From Enterobacteriaceae bacterium (lineage in GTDB: Bacteria; Pseudomonadota; Gammaproteobacteria; Enterobacterales; Enterobacteriaceae), in contig JALAGK010000459.1 of NCBI GenBank assembly GCA_022712475.1, positions 1-5,937 of the forward strand: DNA of 5,937 nucleotides. Direction: 5' to 3'. Both the position numbers and the translations under genes were made by a program. Of this stretch, positions 5,446 through 5,937 are shown in pieces. Below the pieces are notes generated by a model that was not told the origin of the DNA, ran no database searches, and worked only from the letters and a program-made list of their open reading frames with translations. The first letter of the stretch is position 1, and every line of letters starts with the position of its first letter.

Positions 5446-5463
5446 AAGCGCCTTATTGCGCTT
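5446..5463 (-). other. Hairpin just upstream of the rlmB start
   Basis: AAGCGC (5446-5451) and GCGCTT (5458-5463) are a perfect 6-bp inverted repeat with a 6-nt loop. The hairpin ends 14 nt before the rlmB ATG, immediately beside its weak ribosome-binding site. It lacks a U-run, so it is not a terminator. It could influence ribosome loading on rlmB. Confidence 0.45.
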
Positions 5464-5472
5464 TGTTAAATC

Positions 5473-5518
5473 GGGTTGATTATCGAAATGTTGCCGCGCA
5501 GGTCAACCCCACGCGGCA
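5473..5518 (-). promoter_or_regulatory. Predicted H-type RNA pseudoknot in the rnr-rlmB spacer
   Basis: In the minus-strand transcript, TGCCGCG (5518-5512) can pair with CGCGGCA (5498-5492), and GGGTTGA (5509-5503), lying inside that loop, can pair with TCAACCC (5479-5473) further downstream. Both stems are perfect 7-bp pairings. The order stem1-2 nt-stem2-4 nt-stem1'-12 nt-stem2' is that of a sterically reasonable H-type pseudoknot; otherwise the two are overlapping alternative hairpins. It starts 5 nt after the rnr stop. No known RNA family is recognised. Confidence 0.5.
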
Positions 5519-5523
5519 GAGGT

Positions 5524-5937
5524 CTATTCCGCCGCTTTCTTCGCCGCACGTTTCGCCTTTGTCGCGGCCGCTATCTTACGGGTTTTCGCCGACGGCGTTT
5601 TGGCTTTCTTCTCTTTCTTGTCTTTTTTATCTTTTGTCGCTTTTGGCGCTTTTTTGCCTTTTTCTGGGCGGAAGGCGCTGTCCGGCTCAAAGTTCACGCG
5701 CTTGCCAGCCTGACGGCGCTTGCCGGCGCCACCTTTACCGACGCCTTTTTTGGCCTTTTCACGTGCTGTTTTGCCTTCGTTACGTGGCCCACGCTCGCTG
5801 GAAATCAGCGAGAAGTCGATTTTGCGCTCATCCATGTTCACCGCTTCCACTTTCACTTCCACGCGGTCGCCCAGGCGATAGGTATGACCGCCGGACTCAC
5901 CAATCAGACGCTGGCCTACCTGGTCAAAGCGGTAGTA
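5524..5937 (-). CDS. rnr: RNase R, C-terminal part (partial, 5' part outside window)
   Basis: The last 137 codons of the gene run in frame to the right edge; the start lies outside. RNase R is the processive 3'-5' exoribonuclease of the RNB family that degrades structured RNA, takes part in rRNA quality control and tmRNA-dependent decay of nonstop mRNA, and is induced by cold and stationary phase. The first residues, [11 protein letters not shown], continue to [22 protein letters not shown] (fragment residues 23-44), the end of the S1 RNA-binding domain. From about residue 50 the protein becomes a Lys/Ala-rich basic tail, including a [12 protein letters not shown] stretch, ending KRAAKKAAE. 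In E. coli this tail contacts RNA and SmpB and affects turnover by Lon and HslUV. The tail is low in complexity and varies between genera, so its differences from E. coli are expected. The catalytic RNB domain is not in the window. Confidence 0.98.
   Translation of the reverse strand, partial: YYRFDQVGQRLIGESGGHTYRLGDRVEVKVEAVNMDERKIDFSLISSERGPRNEGKTAREKAKKGVGKGGAGKRRQAGKRVNFEPDSAFRPEKGKKAPKATKDKKDKKEKKAKTPSAKTRKIAAATKAKRAAKKAAE

Overview
The window is chromosomal DNA from an enteric gammaproteobacterium (Enterobacteriaceae). It is the rnr - rlmB - yjfL - yjfM - yjfC - aidB - yjfN - bsmA neighbourhood known from E. coli, read here in the opposite orientation. The proteins are close to, but clearly different from, the E. 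coli K-12 versions as I remember them, so this is a related genus rather than E. coli. I cannot name the species. I see no insertion sequences, phage genes, tRNA or rRNA genes, or CRISPR arrays.

Layout, left to right. On the + strand are the last nine codons of bsmA (stop at 29-31) and the complete small periplasmic-protein gene yjfN (163-438). yjfN meets aidB tail to tail, and the two stops overlap by 10 bp. On the - strand, reading right to left, come the 3' end of rnr (RNase R, cut by the window edge), rlmB (23S rRNA 2'-O-methyltransferase), a factor-independent terminator, a gap of about 270 bp, then yjfL, yjfM and yjfC packed 2-10 bp apart, and finally aidB behind its own promoter-like sequence.

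Functionally there are three blocks. (1) rnr-rlmB is an RNA decay and ribosome-modification operon. Its 92-bp intergenic spacer can fold into an H-type pseudoknot followed by a small hairpin just before the rlmB start. (2) yjfL-yjfM-yjfC encodes a four-helix membrane protein (DUF350), a membrane-anchored cysteine-containing protein (DUF1190) and a glutathionylspermidine-synthase-like ATP-grasp ligase. This looks like an envelope-associated modification pathway whose substrate is unknown. The genes yjfI, yjfJ and yjfK, which separate rlmB from yjfL in E. coli, are absent. (3) aidB (alkylation-response flavoprotein) and yjfN/bsmA (stress-related secreted proteins) form the stress end of the window.

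No wholly new system is visible. The points most worth a second look are the pseudoknot between rnr and rlmB, the shortened yjfLMC cassette with its palindrome-bearing leader, and the direct repeat over a sigma-S-type -10 element before aidB.
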